Of a DNA stretch of 64,000 nucleotides, positions 1 through 12,079 are shown piece after piece. Position 1 is the stretch's first letter; each line of letters begins with the position of its first letter. A model generated the notes under the pieces. It worked only from the letters and a program-made list of their open reading frames with translations. It had not been told where the DNA came from and searched no databases. Made by a program: the position numbers and the translations under genes. Where the stretch lies: assembly GCF_035594125.1 (NCBI RefSeq), contig NC_087156.1, positions 9,780,065 through 9,844,064 of the forward strand. The letters are read 5' to 3'. This DNA comes from Scylla paramamosain (taxonomy: Eukaryota > Arthropoda > Malacostraca > Decapoda > Portunidae).

Positions 1-916
1 CCCTGCTGTGATTCCCCTCACCATGAATACAAAGTAATCCAAACGCTACAGTTCAGCCCTGCTCATGAAACACACGCTCTGATACAACTAGGCTTTTCAC
101 TTACTTTCAGCCCTTGTTTTCTCTTTAATAGTGCGAGAGTTGACTGGCCTCTTCACTCTTTGATCCCTTTCACAGTTAAACTCCGTAATTCTCCCTGATT
201 TTTATCTGGCTTCCCAAACTTGTTATGACTTTAACTGATCACCTCCGTATGACTTGAGTTGCTATAAGAGACGAGTATCAAGACACCTTCCTAACTAAAT
301 GAACCAACCTGATTTAACTCTCTTTTCCATCCACTCTTTACCATGCGGAAATTAAGTGGTATTGTAAACTGTAACCAAATTGTTACCCTTATGATCTATT
401 CTAGACTCTAATAAGTGATCTGGAGACTATGATAATAACACGCTCCCTCCACTGCACACCAGCTGTCCGTAATGTATCATGTCCAGTGGCTGTTAATATA
501 AACTAACGCTCTATTAACCTGTCATCACTAATCAGTAATCATTCACGCACAAGCTCATCCTCGTCACCACAACATCACCATCACCGTCACCATCACCACA
601 GCTTACACTCCACTCTACCATGATTCTGTCCCATACCTCACCCCCGCCACCACTAATCATTCCTAATTAATCTCCTGTCCCTCACCACCACCACCACCAC
701 CACCACCACCACCACCACCACCACCACCACACCTCACTCTCAACTTCTCCCATTTTCAGGAATTCCTTTCTTCTCTTCCCTCGCTCCACCATCCTTCATC
801 CTCTCTCCGTTACGTTCCATCCTTCCTTTTGCCGACATAATGCTTGCAACAGACGCCCCTCCTCTTCCTCCCCCTCCTCCTCCCGTCCCGTAGTATTAGC
901 AGGGCCTTGTCTCCCC
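1..916. other. Upstream non-coding region with a (CAC)n tract
   Basis: No convincing coding region. It lies upstream of the TATA-like box. A (CCA)n tract sits at about 683-729; the copy 2 counterpart (about 41,938-41,988) is a mix of CCA and CAA units, so it has been remodelled since the copies separated. A pyrimidine-rich stretch at about 745-890 precedes the putative promoter. Confidence 0.6.
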
Positions 917-923
917 TTATAAG
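917..923 (+). promoter_or_regulatory. TATA-like box of candidate gene, copy 1
   Basis: TTATAAG lies about 130 nt upstream of a short ATG-containing exon that ends in a consensus splice donor. Spacing predicts a transcription start near 948-955. If so, the leader contains two short upstream reading frames (ATG at 951 and about 965) before the Met-Asp-Arg start at 1,052. The element and its surroundings are conserved at 42,180-42,186. Promoter function is inferred from sequence only. Confidence 0.4.
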
Positions 924-1051
924 CAGGGAGCTGTGGGAGGAACTGGAGGGATGCTTAGTGGAACATGTCGAAATAACGTTGCCTAGCCGCCGCCGAGTAT
1001 AGGAGTGTATTGAGGGTGCATTATCTCGGTACAGTGGCGGTGAACGGGGAG

Positions 1052-1059
1052 ATGGATCG
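1052..1059 (+). CDS. Candidate gene copy 1, exon 1 coding end (Met-Asp-Arg)
   Basis: ATGGATCG is followed at once by the donor GTGAGTATG, an excellent 5' splice site. The coding part is only 8 nt and stops in phase 2 (CG|). The next candidate exon, at 16,415, begins with G and is open only in the phase this requires. The 5' untranslated part would run from about 950. The chain continues with exons at 16,415, 17,545, 36,572 and possibly 38,348, giving about 115 residues in all. I do not recognise the product. The same exon is intact at 42,315-42,322. Intron 1 (about 15.4 kb) holds the SINE, the hairpin array and many microsatellites. Supporting evidence is splice-phase agreement in two copies; no transcript is available. 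Confidence 0.38.
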
Positions 1060-1119
1060 GTGAGTATGTTCAGGCGCAGATAGAGAAATGTGTTGTTGGT
1101 CTGACGAATTGATTAATGA

Positions 1120-1375
1120 ATAGGTATCTGGTTGAACAGGTAGAGTTATAGATAGATGGCTGGATGGGTAAAGGGTTAAATAGATCGACTAGCTGATAAA
1201 TAGATATATAGATGGACAGATGGATGGATAGATAGATTGATAGATAAATGAATAAATGAATAAGTATTTAATTAGATATAAAAATAAATAGATGGGTAGA
1301 TAAACAGTTCAGTAAGTAGAAAATCGATTAGGTAAATAGACAGACAGACAGAGAGACAGACAGATAGACAGACAG
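1120..1375. repeat. Degenerate GATA/GATG/GACA tetranucleotide tract
   Basis: Variants of ATAGATGG, GATA and GACAGACA run through this part of intron 1. The copy 2 counterpart (about 42,400-42,535) is shorter and joins the following sequence at a different point, so a segment of roughly 170 bp (about 1,265-1,560) present in copy 1 is missing there. Confidence 0.75.
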
Positions 1376-1859
1376 ACATACTGAATTAACGTGTCGTGTT
1401 CTGAGATATTGCAAGGAATTGGTTTATAAATTGTACTGTAAAACTCACAAACATTTTCATATTTTAATTAATAACTACTAATTATTTACATTTCTTAAAA
1501 TTCAAAATTTCTCACTCGCATTGATCTTTAAATCATTCAAAGTTATTAGGTGTTACCTTATATCTCTTCAACATATTCACTGATCAACGCAATCATCGTG
1601 CAAAACACAGACAATATCACATGCACAAACACAACAAATATTCAGTCGGCGCCATTAATGTTCAGTGAGAAAAACACACATGATATCAGCAACACATCAA
1701 TCACTATAAACATTCCATTTCTTCTTTCTTCTGACTTATTTTATCTTCACTTCTTTCTTTTTCCTTATTTTGTTTTCTTTCGTCCCTTTTTTTTTTTTTT
1801 TTTTGACAGTACAATATATATTGTGGTATGGGGGTCACCACAAACGATAATTCTTCAAA

Positions 1860-2945
1860 TTAGATTGATGTAAGTAGTGGCGTTCCTCAGTGTTCAATCT
1901 TAGGACCGATCCTTTTCATAATATATATCAATGACATAGACGAAGGAATCAGAAGTAAACTGTCAAAATTCACAGATACTGAAATTGCTAACAAGACTGA
2001 CACCAAACCAACGTCAAATTTTGCAAAATGATGTATACACTCTCATTGAATGGTGTGAAACGTGGCTTATAACTTTGATTTTGATAAATGCCACGCATTG
2101 AATATAGGAAATAGCAATCTACTGGAAAATTATAAAAGTAATCCCCCATCAATAGTTTGGATCCTGAGAAAGATCTGGGAGTTTTAGTGACAGCAGATCT
2201 TAAACCAAGCAAACACTGCACCGAAGTCATTAAAATTGCCTATAAATTAATAGTTTTCATTAAGAAGATCTTTCACCTTCAAATCTGAAAAAAAAAAAAA
2301 TTGGCCTTGTACAACTCACTTGTACCTCCTCATCTTGAATATAATGTACAGTTTTTGTCATCCTACTACAGAAGGAATATTGAGAAATTAGAAAAAAAAG
2401 ACAATACGAAGTAGAGTAACGAAAATTACTTGAAAGCTTCGCAATTAACCCTACAAGGAACGTCTAAAAGAACGAGATCTATTCTCCCTATCCAAACGCA
2501 GGCTAAGAGGGGATCTGATATTGCTTTACTAAACTTTTAAGGGTTTCACAAATATGAGACCCGAATTCTTCCTAAGACTCAACATGTCTAATATTACAAG
2601 AAACAATAGCAAATAATATGTAAGCGATTTCAAACAAATGAAGCCAAACATTTTACTTCAATCGTGTCATAAATATGTGGAATTGTGTTCCATCAAGCGT
2701 CGTTAACTCAGGTACTGTACACTCATTGAAAACCTGTCTTGACAAGTATGTAGACACTAATTCCCGGTTGTCATTGTTCATGTCTGAATAACGAACACGT
2801 TCACTCCGTACTGTCCGTGCTGGCATGTAGATTGTATGTGGTAGAAGTAGTCCTCCTCTCTTTCTTAGTTTCCTCTCACATTCCATGTTGTTTTTTATTT
2901 CTATACAACATGGTACCATTTCCTTTCTCAGGTGAGCCTTGCCTG
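1860..2945 (+). pseudogene. Decayed CR1-like non-LTR retrotransposon, 3' part
   Basis: Plus-strand translation in shifting frames gives the reverse-transcriptase block [13 protein letters not shown] followed by [10 protein letters not shown] (about 1,878-1,945). The catalytic YADD-type motif is ruined (FTDTEIA). Later pieces are typical of the region downstream of the RT domain: DLGVLVTADL with KHC (about 2,165-2,225), LVPPHLEY with VQF (about 2,320-2,360), RRLRGDL (about 2,500), and the C-terminal WNCVPSSVVNSGTV (about 2,679-2,720) ending near LDKYVDTNS. At least four frame changes make it non-functional. The endonuclease and 5' RT are absent, so it was 5'-truncated. It is present with the same truncation at 42,840-43,930, so it predates the duplication. 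Confidence 0.85.
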
Positions 2946-3339
2946 GAGGGATAGGGAGTGGGGGATGGAAGGACCCTTCTTCTGTGCTATCCTTTGCCTA
3001 CCACTAATAGAGTAGAATACCCAAACACCACCTAAACAGTCACCCAAACAGACTTGTAAGAACCTCTTGGTCTGTTGCTGTTTGGACTTTTTTTTTTCCT
3101 GCAAAACAAATAGATTCTGTACATAAGTAAGAGAGAAAAAAAAAAAACAGTAGAAAATATAGATGTAAATGCCAATGACACCGTGCATTGCATAAAAAAA
3201 TAAAGAAAAAAACAAGGTCTCCATCGTTACAAATACTGAACTATCAAAACTTACAACTTACAAGATACGACACGGAAATAAAAGGACACAAACCCGCTAC
3301 ACTACAATGATGGTGCTGGTGACGATGATGACGGTAATG

Positions 3340-3419
3340 ATAATAATTATAATGGTAATAATAATAGTAATAATGATTATAATATATAATAATATATAAT
3401 AATAATAATAATAATAATC

Positions 3420-3474
<55 letters not shown>

Positions 3475-3490
3475 CAACAACAACAACAGT
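3340..3490. repeat. (AAT)n / (AAC)n microsatellite
   Basis: An AT-rich degenerate stretch passes into about 20 AAT units and then AAC units. The copy 2 counterpart (about 44,320-44,440) is roughly 30 bp shorter. Poly-Tyr and poly-Ile frames here are translation artefacts. The flanks (2,946-3,339 and 3,491-4,280) hold no gene I can support. Confidence 0.9.
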
Positions 3491-4356
3491 ACCACTTCAC
3501 TACGTATCGTCTCACGCGGGGAGCAGGGGTGGGAGGGGCACAGGTCTTTCTTCTTTTTCATGCAGTATTCTTTTTTTTATACCTATGAAGCATAAACACA
3601 CTTGCAGCCTCCGCTGGTCCCCCTACCCTCTCTCCCCTAATCCCTCCCGACGCCGCCCTTCCTCCCAGTCGGAAGCTTTCATCCTGCTGATAGGTAGTAA
3701 AGCCTGTGTGAAGAAGTGAGTGCTTCACCAGCTTTTTCAATGACATAATTTGATTGATGTCTATGTTGAGAGTGGACGTGAATTACGAATAAAGCAATCC
3801 GTGGTTCTCTGGGCTGAGTCATTCTCGTGCTGCAGGATGGACAGGTGTAATGTTGTGTTGTTGTTATTGTTGTTGGTGATGGTGGTGGTGGTGCAGCACA
3901 GGGGAGGGTTCCAGGAGGCGACTCCAGACACAAGGAATGCCCGCCTCTGTAAAGTTCTCTGATCTCACCTACTGCTATTTGCACTCCACGACATACTCCC
4001 ACAAGTCAACAATTATCTAATTATCACTGTGGGAATGAACGCTCACTTTAGAATCAGCAGCAGTTTTTCTTATTGAACTTTTGGTGCTGCATGAACACTG
4101 GAGGGGAAATCATGTGTTCAAATATATCTTGTTTACCGTTGGGGTTTCATGGCGTAGTGACAGTCTTGGGAACCCAGTGTGTGTGGGATGCCAGCGGTCA
4201 TATCCCATAGAAAATGAAATAAATAAATAACGTAATGAAATTAATTCACATCATAATTCTTTAATACATACTGGCGTGAACATTAGATGGGGAAATAGAC
4301 CAACTTTACAAAAAAGATGGGGAAGATGGGGAAATAGACCAACTTTAAAAAAAAGA

Positions 4357-4500
4357 AAAAGGGCCCTCGTGGCCCAGTGGGTAGAGTGATGCACTTGGAG
4401 TTTGGCGTGAGGGAAGTGAGGGGCGCGTAGGTTCGAACCCCCCTCTCGGAACTCACAAAAACCTTCAAAGAGCATCCCTCCATCACCATGTGTGCCTCAA
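4357..4500 (+). mobile_element. tRNA-derived SINE head, copy 1
   Basis: A pol III A box (TGGCCCAGTGG, 4,370-4,380) and B box (GGTTCGAACCC, 4,430-4,440) lie 50 nt apart in a tRNA-like context beginning GGCCCTCG. The two ends do not pair as an acceptor stem, so this is not a working tRNA. It is preceded by a near-perfect duplication of a roughly 30-bp segment (GGGGAAATAGACC..., about 4,288-4,355). The body after the B box runs directly into the hairpin array at 4,541. The same arrangement occurs at 45,305-45,448. Confidence 0.7.
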
Positions 4501-4540
4501 ACACACAGGTACGGTGATGGAGCTGCCCACGGGGAGGAGG

Positions 4541-6512
4541 GGAGGTGAGTGCGCAGCACCTCCCTACCCCTCCCCAGGGGAGGAAGGCACCGCCTTACCG
4601 CCCCCGGGAGAGCAAGGGAGGTGAGTGCACAGCGCTTCCCTTCTCTCCCCTACCTAACCCTGGCAAGTCTACGGACTACCAGGCAAAAAATAATAAAAAC
4701 AAAAAAAAAAACATAAAATAAAAAACAACAACAAAAAAAAAATAAAAATAAAGGTAAGTGCATAGCACTTCCCTTCTCTCCACCTAACAGGAAAAAATAA
4801 ATAAAAAAAAACATAAAGGTGAGTGCATAGCACTTCCCTTCTCTCCCAACCTACCAGGCAAAAGATAGGAAAAAAAAAATAATAATAATAAAAATTAAGG
4901 TGAGTTCATAGCAGTTCCCTTCTCTCCCAACCTTCCACGCAAAAAAAAAATTAGATAAATAAATAAATAAATGAAATAAAATAAAATAAAATAAATAAAT
5001 AAAGCAAATAAGTAAATAAATGAATAAGATAAAAATAAAAACCACCCTACCACCTCGGACCTCGGGAGAGCAAGAGAGGTGAGTGCACAGCACTTCCCTT
5101 CTCTCCCCAAGTCTACGGACTACCACACCAAAAAGATTAAAATATATATAGGTATAAAGAAAAAAAAAAAAAAAAATAGAAAATAAAATAAAATAAATAA
5201 ATAATAAAATTAAATTAACAAAAAATAAATAAAGTAAAAACCAAAAAACTCCTACTCCCCCCGTCAATAAAAGTGACTGAGTCTGGCAATCAACAATAAA
5301 TAATAAAAATAAATCAATACCAACCTGACTGATCCTGACAACTCCAAAGACCACCACCCCACCTGTGAAGCACGGGAGGTGAGTGTGCAGCACCTCCCTA
5401 CCCTTCCCAGTCTCCCAGTTTGACTTTGACCAACAATCTGACTCATTCTAGCAACTCCAACTGTACAGACCACCACCAGTACTCCAGTACTCCCCACCCT
5501 GGCAACTGATCCTGGCAAGGTGAGTGCGTAGCACTTCCCGTGACTCATCCTGGCAACTCTAAAGACCCACCATACTGACTGACCCTGGGAAGCACGGGAG
5601 GTGAGTGTGCAGCACCTCCCTACCCTTCCCAGTCTCCCATCAATCTGACTCATCCTACCAACTCCAAAGAGTAACTCCAACTGTACAGACCACCACCACC
5701 ACCACCCCTCTGATCTTGGCAAGGTGAGTGCGTAGCACTTCCCTTGTCTGACCCTGACTGACTGACCCTGGCAGCTCAAAAAAACAAACAACCTGCCTGA
5801 TTTACAGATATGTAATCACCAAACTGACTGGCCCTGGGGAGCATGTGAGGTGAGTGTGCAGCACCTCCCTACACTTCCCAGTCTCCCAGTTTGACCTTAC
5901 TCATCCTGGCAACTTCTAAGAGCAACTCTCTGACACTGTGACTCTGATCCCTACATCCCTACATCTTACCCTGTCCAGGGTAGGTGAGTGCGTAGCACTT
6001 CCCTACCACCAGCCTGACTGACCCTGGCAACTCTAAAAACAACCATCCTGACTGACTTACAAATCTTACTCTAATCTGGCAACAGACCACCAAATTGACT
6101 GACCGTGGGGAGCATGGGAGGTGAGTGTGCAGCACCTCCCTACCCTTCCCAGTCTCCCAGTTTGACTTCCACCACCAATGTGAGTCATCCTACCAGCTCC
6201 AAATCTACCACCACCACCACCCCTCTGATCTTGGCAAGGTGAGTGCGTAGCACTTCCCTGGGCTTGACTGACTGACCCTGGCAACTCCAAAAATAACCAA
6301 CCTGACAGATGTTACAAATGTAACCTGGGGAGCATGGGAGGTGAGTGTGCAGCACCTCCCTACCCTTCCCAGTCTTCCACCAACCTGACTTGAATTATGA
6401 CTGGGGAGCAGGGGAGGTGAGTGTGCAGCACCTCCCTACCCTTCCCAGTCTTCCACCAACCTGACTTGAATTATGACTGGGGAGCAGGGGAGGTGAGTGT
6501 GCAGCACCTCCT
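4541..6512 (+). repeat. Array of about 17 inverted-repeat units with a splice-donor-like core, copy 1
   Basis: Seventeen units of about 24 bp begin near 4541, 4617, 4751, 4816, 4897, 5076, 5376, 5517, 5597, 5721, 5847, 5981, 6117, 6236, 6337, 6413 and 6489. The G-type unit has arms GGGAGGTG and CACCTCCC around a 9-nt loop AGTGTGCAG. The A-type unit has AAGGTG and CACTTCC around AGTGCGTAG, where a G-C pair becomes a G-U wobble in RNA. From about 5,376 to 6,337 the two types alternate, with characteristic spacers (CTGACCCTGGCAACTC; TTCCCAGTCTCCCAGTTTGA), so the region is a higher-order repeat. The first third is interrupted by A-rich stretches. Every unit contains GGTGAGTG or a close variant (GGTAAGTG, GGTGAGTT). 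No protein is credible. Confidence 0.9.
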
Positions 6513-6569
6513 ACTTTCTCCACTCTGTCTACCCTACCACCTACCAACTCAGACCATCAAACTGACTGT

Positions 6570-6610
6570 CTTAGAACAAGAAGAGGAAGCAACGCCATCA
6601 GAGGAAGAAG

Positions 6611-6643
<33 letters not shown>

Positions 6644-6765
6644 TACCGCCATCAGAGGAAGAAATCAAGAAAAAGAAGCACAGAAAAAGAACTACCACCA
6701 CTGCTCTCAGAGGAAGAAGCAGCAGCGTCACCGCCATCAGAGGAAGAAATATATATATGTAAACT
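6570..6765 (+). repeat. Imperfect GCCATCAGAGGAAGAA repeats with a GCA tract
   Basis: The unit CCATCAGAGGAAGAA appears three times, with a related CTCAGAGGAAGAAGC once, separated by (GCA)n and AAG/AAA codon-like runs. It reads as Glu/Ala/Lys-rich protein, but the frame starts inside the hairpin array, so I treat it as triplet-type low complexity. The copy 2 counterpart is 47,454-47,645, with a shorter GCA run interrupted by ACA. The following 6,766-7,500 is AT-rich and holds no gene I can support. Confidence 0.7.
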
Positions 6766-7619
6766 ACGACTGGTCAAATCTCCGTTGGCGCCAGGCAAAG
6801 TTCGACCTGTGATAGGCTGTGTTTAGAGAGAGAGAGAGAAAAAAAAGAATTCCTTGAAAGGAAACTACGCTAACTCAGGGGAGTCAGTTAGGGGACTGAC
6901 TGTGAAAGTGCCAGGCAAAGCTGCTGCTTCAGACATCCACACTTCAACTTCAACAATGCATGCGAGAATGTTGCTGTATTATTCCTCCTATTCCTTCTTT
7001 TTCTTCTCCTGCAGAAGACTGTCTTATTACTACGTAATTTTTTTTCTCATAATTTATTGAATGTTATTCTATTTATTTCTTTTTTTCAGTACTTCCACCT
7101 TTTCTAAATCCATCCATAATTTAAATTAAATAAATTTAATAAATTTTTGTCCACTTGAGCCTTGGACAACTGATTACAAAAGAATTACATGAATATTTGA
7201 CTTTTTTTCTTTGGTCTTAAAACGCCACATCTCAAACACATGAGGCGCGGGTTGCGTTTGAGTGTACTGTAATATACCAATATAATACATGAATTTGTAA
7301 TACTTTAATCACAATTTATATCTTTTCATACTAAGCAGTATGGCAACTTACTTCTTCTTCCTCATGACACTGATCATGTCATGTACACTTCCATGTAGCC
7401 AACAATTCTGGGTAACCTTTGAAAAATATCATGCATCCTGGTGTGCACCATGCAACCAGGCTGACTTAACCTACGCCTCTGTAACCTAAGCTGGACACTT
7501 GAACAACTATAAATGCATTTTGTCTATCTTAGCTCCTGCAGGGCCGAGGTGGACAGGTGTTTGTCCAGGATGCCTCGTGTTACTTCTCACCGCGTGTTTT
7601 ATCTGTTGGAGATTATTAC

Positions 7620-7760
7620 ACTAAATATGCTGCTGCTCCTGCTGCTGCTGCTGCTGCTGGTGCTGCTGTTGCCGTCGCTGATCTTGCTGCTGTTGTTGGT
7701 ATTGCTGCTTTTCCTTCCTTCCACAACAACAACAACAACAAAAGGAGCAACTACTACTGT

Positions 7761-7834
<74 letters not shown>

Positions 7835-7865
7835 CTGCTGCTGCTGCTGCTGCTACTATAGCTGC

Positions 7866-7924
<59 letters not shown>

Positions 7925-7929
7925 GTGCT
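7620..7929. repeat. Compound triplet repeats: CTG/GCT, CAA, (ACT)n, (CTG)n
   Basis: A CTG-rich stretch, an ACAACA run, about 25 consecutive ACT triplets (about 7,757-7,832) and then roughly 90 bp of CTG with few interruptions. The copy 2 counterpart (48,489-48,807) has more interruptions and different unit counts. Poly-Leu, Thr, Ala, Tyr, Cys and Ser frames on both strands come from these repeats. Confidence 0.93.
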
Positions 7930-8175
7930 TAACTTTACAAAAATCATCACTGTCGTTTTTGCCGTCGTGCGTGCGGTGCCTCTAATCGTCGTCGTCCTCG
8001 TTCTCATCGTCGTCGTCGTAACAGTAGCATCGCCTGTCAGAGTAAAAAGACAGGCTAAAAGAATACCAGAGGTCACAGAGAACTGGAACGGGAAAAGCAC
8101 CACATTAATTGTTACCTGTGGAGAACAAAACAAAATATACCGGATACATGACAGAACAACAGCATTTCTTTAATT

Positions 8176-8178
<3 letters not shown>

Positions 8179-8246
<68 letters not shown>
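8179..8246. repeat. (GT)n microsatellite
   Basis: An uninterrupted GT run of about 34 units. The copy 2 counterpart is at about 49,062-49,125, ending in GTATGTATGT. Confidence 0.97.
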
Positions 8247-8248
<2 letters not shown>

Positions 8249-8817
8249 AGCGAGGGAGTTACATAAAGTTACATAGAAATACAGGCCACAACAAACCTTG
8301 CGGTTCTCACGAGATGATCTGTCCTAGGGCTACTAAGGTGATAGTAGAAGAAAAGGACAGCAAAGCAGAAGGCTCTCTCCTCACCCTCCACTCCCTCCGT
8401 CATAAGCCGTACAGGAAGCAAATCTGAAGTAAATACCTTACTGGGTTAGAGAAGGAAAACCCGAAGGAAAATTTATAGGAAAGAATGAAAATAGATGAAA
8501 TGAGGTGCCCTCATTTCCTGGAGGCAAGGAGTTTTAATCTGTAACAAACAAACACTGTTACCCGCGGATTTGAGGTAAAATATTTATCAAGACGGCGTTT
8601 CAAGTTTCCTACGGTATTGCAAAAAAAAAAAAAAAAAAAAAACCCTGCCAGAAATTAAGCACATGTATGGCGCTCCCTTTGACTGCGGTTCAAGCTGGTG
8701 GCGGCGACCTGCTGGTGGTGGTGGTGGTGGTGGTGGTGGTGGTGGTGGCGATGGTTGTGGCTGGGAAGTTAACCAATTTAATTTCGTTTTCATTTCTATA
8801 TATAATTAGTTTTTTTT

Positions 8818-9796
<979 letters not shown>

Positions 9797-10325
9797 GAGT
9801 TCCTTGATGAATTGCCATGTTCTCATGACTCTCTACCGCTATTTATTGGTCTTTCATCTTTTTATATCCTGCATGAGTCTGCTCCCGGAAATTAGGTATG
9901 GTAGTTGTACGGTGATAAATAATATTTCAGTGCGACCTTTGCAATATCTTCCTTTATTTATGAAAGCTTTCCTTACTGTGAAGTGTGGCTCGAATATTAT
10001 TATCGTTTTTTTTTATGTAAATATTTTTCGTTATATTTGTCCAGCACATTTTTGTTATGCGCGAAGAAAGTAAGTGATCATTTAAATCCTGAACTTTAAT
10101 TTCATTTGCATAAAGTTTAAATTAGAGAGTGAAATGAAGAAAGACTCCTTAACGTGTGGGAAGTGCCTGCCAACCTACTATGGAGGGTGTGCTGCGCAAA
10201 TCATGATTGTATAGGAGCGTGATGTAACCTGTTCACACTGATACCACTTACAGACAAGCCTTCAAGTACCTTGGTATTACGTAGTTGTGATTTAAATAAT
10301 GTGTTGACTTGTTTAGGTAATCATC

Positions 10326-10640
10326 AGAGAGAGAGAGAGAGAGAGAGAGGACAGGAAGGCAGACGGTCAAACAAACAGGCAGGGAGGTAAGCAAGCAAAC
10401 AAGCAAGCAAGGAGGCAGACAGACTAACAGGCAGGGAAAGAGGTGGATGGACATACAAAAAAGAAAGAAAGAAAGCAGGCAGACAGACAGAGTGACAGGG
10501 AAATAGTCAGTCTAACTTGAAGAGGATAGGCAGGCAAAGAAGCAGGCAGACAGGCAGGCAGGCAAAAATAGAAGGCAAGCAAGCAGACAGAGAAACAGAC
10601 AAATAGACAGAGGGACAGATGGATGTGCGGGCAGACACAG
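10326..10640. repeat. Degenerate CAGG/CAAG/CAGA tetranucleotide tract
   Basis: GA dinucleotides are followed by about 290 bp of mixed AGGC, AAGC and AGAC tetramers. The counterpart at about 50,932-51,240 differs by several unit-length indels. The flanks (9,795-10,325 and 10,641-11,060) hold no gene I can support. Confidence 0.85.
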
Positions 10641-11059
10641 ACATGGACAAAGTAGTTTTAAATAGCGGCAGAAACTGGTATATTTCATTCTAAAGAGTAT
10701 ATTTGCACAATTTTTTTTTGTAAAGCACTTTAATAAATATTTTACCGTGCCCTGCAGCGAGTACTTAACCAAAAATCCAACTGAATTAGTCATTGGGATA
10801 TTAATACAGCATAATGTTTGCATAATATAAACGTATGCCTCTTCCGTTACTCGTATATTCTTTTGTGATAACAATTACTGTAAGCGAAGAAAATGCATAC
10901 ATAGTGACCTAACTATATTTTTTCTTTCATAGCCTCGTATTTACGGTATGCCATTTTTCAGGTACAATACGTAGTTGTCATTGATTTCCTAAAACTACTA
11001 AATATACCAGAAGACAGACCTACTGACTCATACTCGTAAATATTGTTCCACTCGTAATG

Positions 11060-11062
<3 letters not shown>

Positions 11063-11120
<58 letters not shown>
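11063..11120. repeat. (CA)n microsatellite
   Basis: About 29 CA units; longer in copy 2 (about 51,664-51,737). Confidence 0.97.
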
Positions 11121-11122
<2 letters not shown>

Positions 11123-11987
11123 ATTGATACAAATATATGCACTGCAACAAAGCAACAGAAATTGGGATGCTCATTCTTACAGAACATTATAGTGAACATA
11201 TGAGGCAGAGATAAACAAACAGACGCAGACAGACAGATTGATTTAAAACACTTAGTAACATGTACTTGTTATAAGCAATTCTAAGTGACCATTAATTTCT
11301 TGTTCATTCCCATTCATTCAAGCATTTCAGTGTTGAGACGCAAAGGTAGTGTAAGTGTTGAGGCAGCGGTGGTAGTGGCCCCTTCACCTCGCAGCGAGGC
11401 AGGAAGGGGAGGTGAGGGACACCAGCAGTGACTGGCCTGAAGGCGCCTTGCGTCTCGCTTCCTCTTTGCGACCCTCTCCCTTGTTTGCCTTTATCCATCA
11501 ATCGCAACATGACTTGTGTTCCTCCTCTTCAGTCTCACTTAACTACCACCTTCATATTCTAGACACACTACTTACCCTCCTTGCTTCAGCTCAAGGTTTT
11601 CCAAGGTCAGTTGAATTGCTCGTCTTCTCGGACTTACGCTAACGGAGCTAATCTGCGCATGGCTTAGCAGTGTATCCTATGGACTGTCGGCTTTTCTGTC
11701 ATCCTGGTACACGCGGCGATGGTACCAAGGGAATCATTGTCTTGGCGGAGTGTTAGGGAGGGTGAGGCGAGGCATGGCAGGGTATCTCTTGACTGGAAAC
11801 CTTAAGTAAGGTAATCTAAGCGAAGTCGAACTGGAAGGTTTGCAATAAAATTAGTGTTGCTACTCAAGCTGAAGGAGGATTGTTAGGATGTTACTTCTTA
11901 GGAAATAGCTTTACTTATTGAAATATAGTAAAGATGGGTAAAAGAGAGAAGGTGAATTCTGCTTGGGAGCAAGATATGGTTTCAGAC

Positions 11988-11988
<1 letters not shown>
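11121..11988. other. Unique intron-1 sequence, no supported gene
   Basis: The stretch 11,330-11,480 is GC-richer than its surroundings and conserved in copy 2 (51,948-52,095). A donor-like GAG|GTGAGG at about 11,410 is changed to GCGAGG in copy 2, which argues against an essential splice site. I see no open frame with coding character. Confidence 0.4.

Positions 11989-12077
<89 letters not shown>
11989..12077. repeat. (GA)n microsatellite
   Basis: About 44 units with one early interruption; about 72 bp in copy 2 (52,597-52,668). The following 12,078-13,414 is unique intron sequence. Copy 1 there has an extra segment of roughly 75 bp (about 12,690-12,765) missing at about 53,279 in copy 2. 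Confidence 0.95.

Positions 12078-12079
<2 letters not shown>

Noticed and set aside
3558..4002. Minus-strand frames of 62 and 107 residues
   Set aside because: No domain, splice or promoter support; their presence in copy 2 only reflects the overall duplication.
4361..4445. Functional tRNA gene
   Set aside because: A and B boxes are good but the ends do not form an acceptor stem and the internal spacing is atypical; a SINE head fits better.
4541..6512. CRISPR-like array of repeats and spacers
   Set aside because: The repeats are separated by related, repeated spacers of very unequal length in a eukaryotic intron, with no associated nuclease genes.
6421..6762. Glu/Ala/Lys-rich 113-residue protein, conserved in copy 2
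   Set aside because: It starts inside the hairpin array and consists of triplet repeats; no promoter, splice signals or non-repetitive domain.
7542..7620. Alternative coding exon after CTCCTGCAG
   Set aside because: Open in the phase set by exon 1, but no acceptable donor follows before the triplet repeats.
7513..7985. Long frames rich in Leu, Thr, Ala, Tyr, Cys or Ser
   Set aside because: They are translations of CTG, ACT and CAA triplet repeats in several frames and both strands; composition follows the repeat, not a protein.
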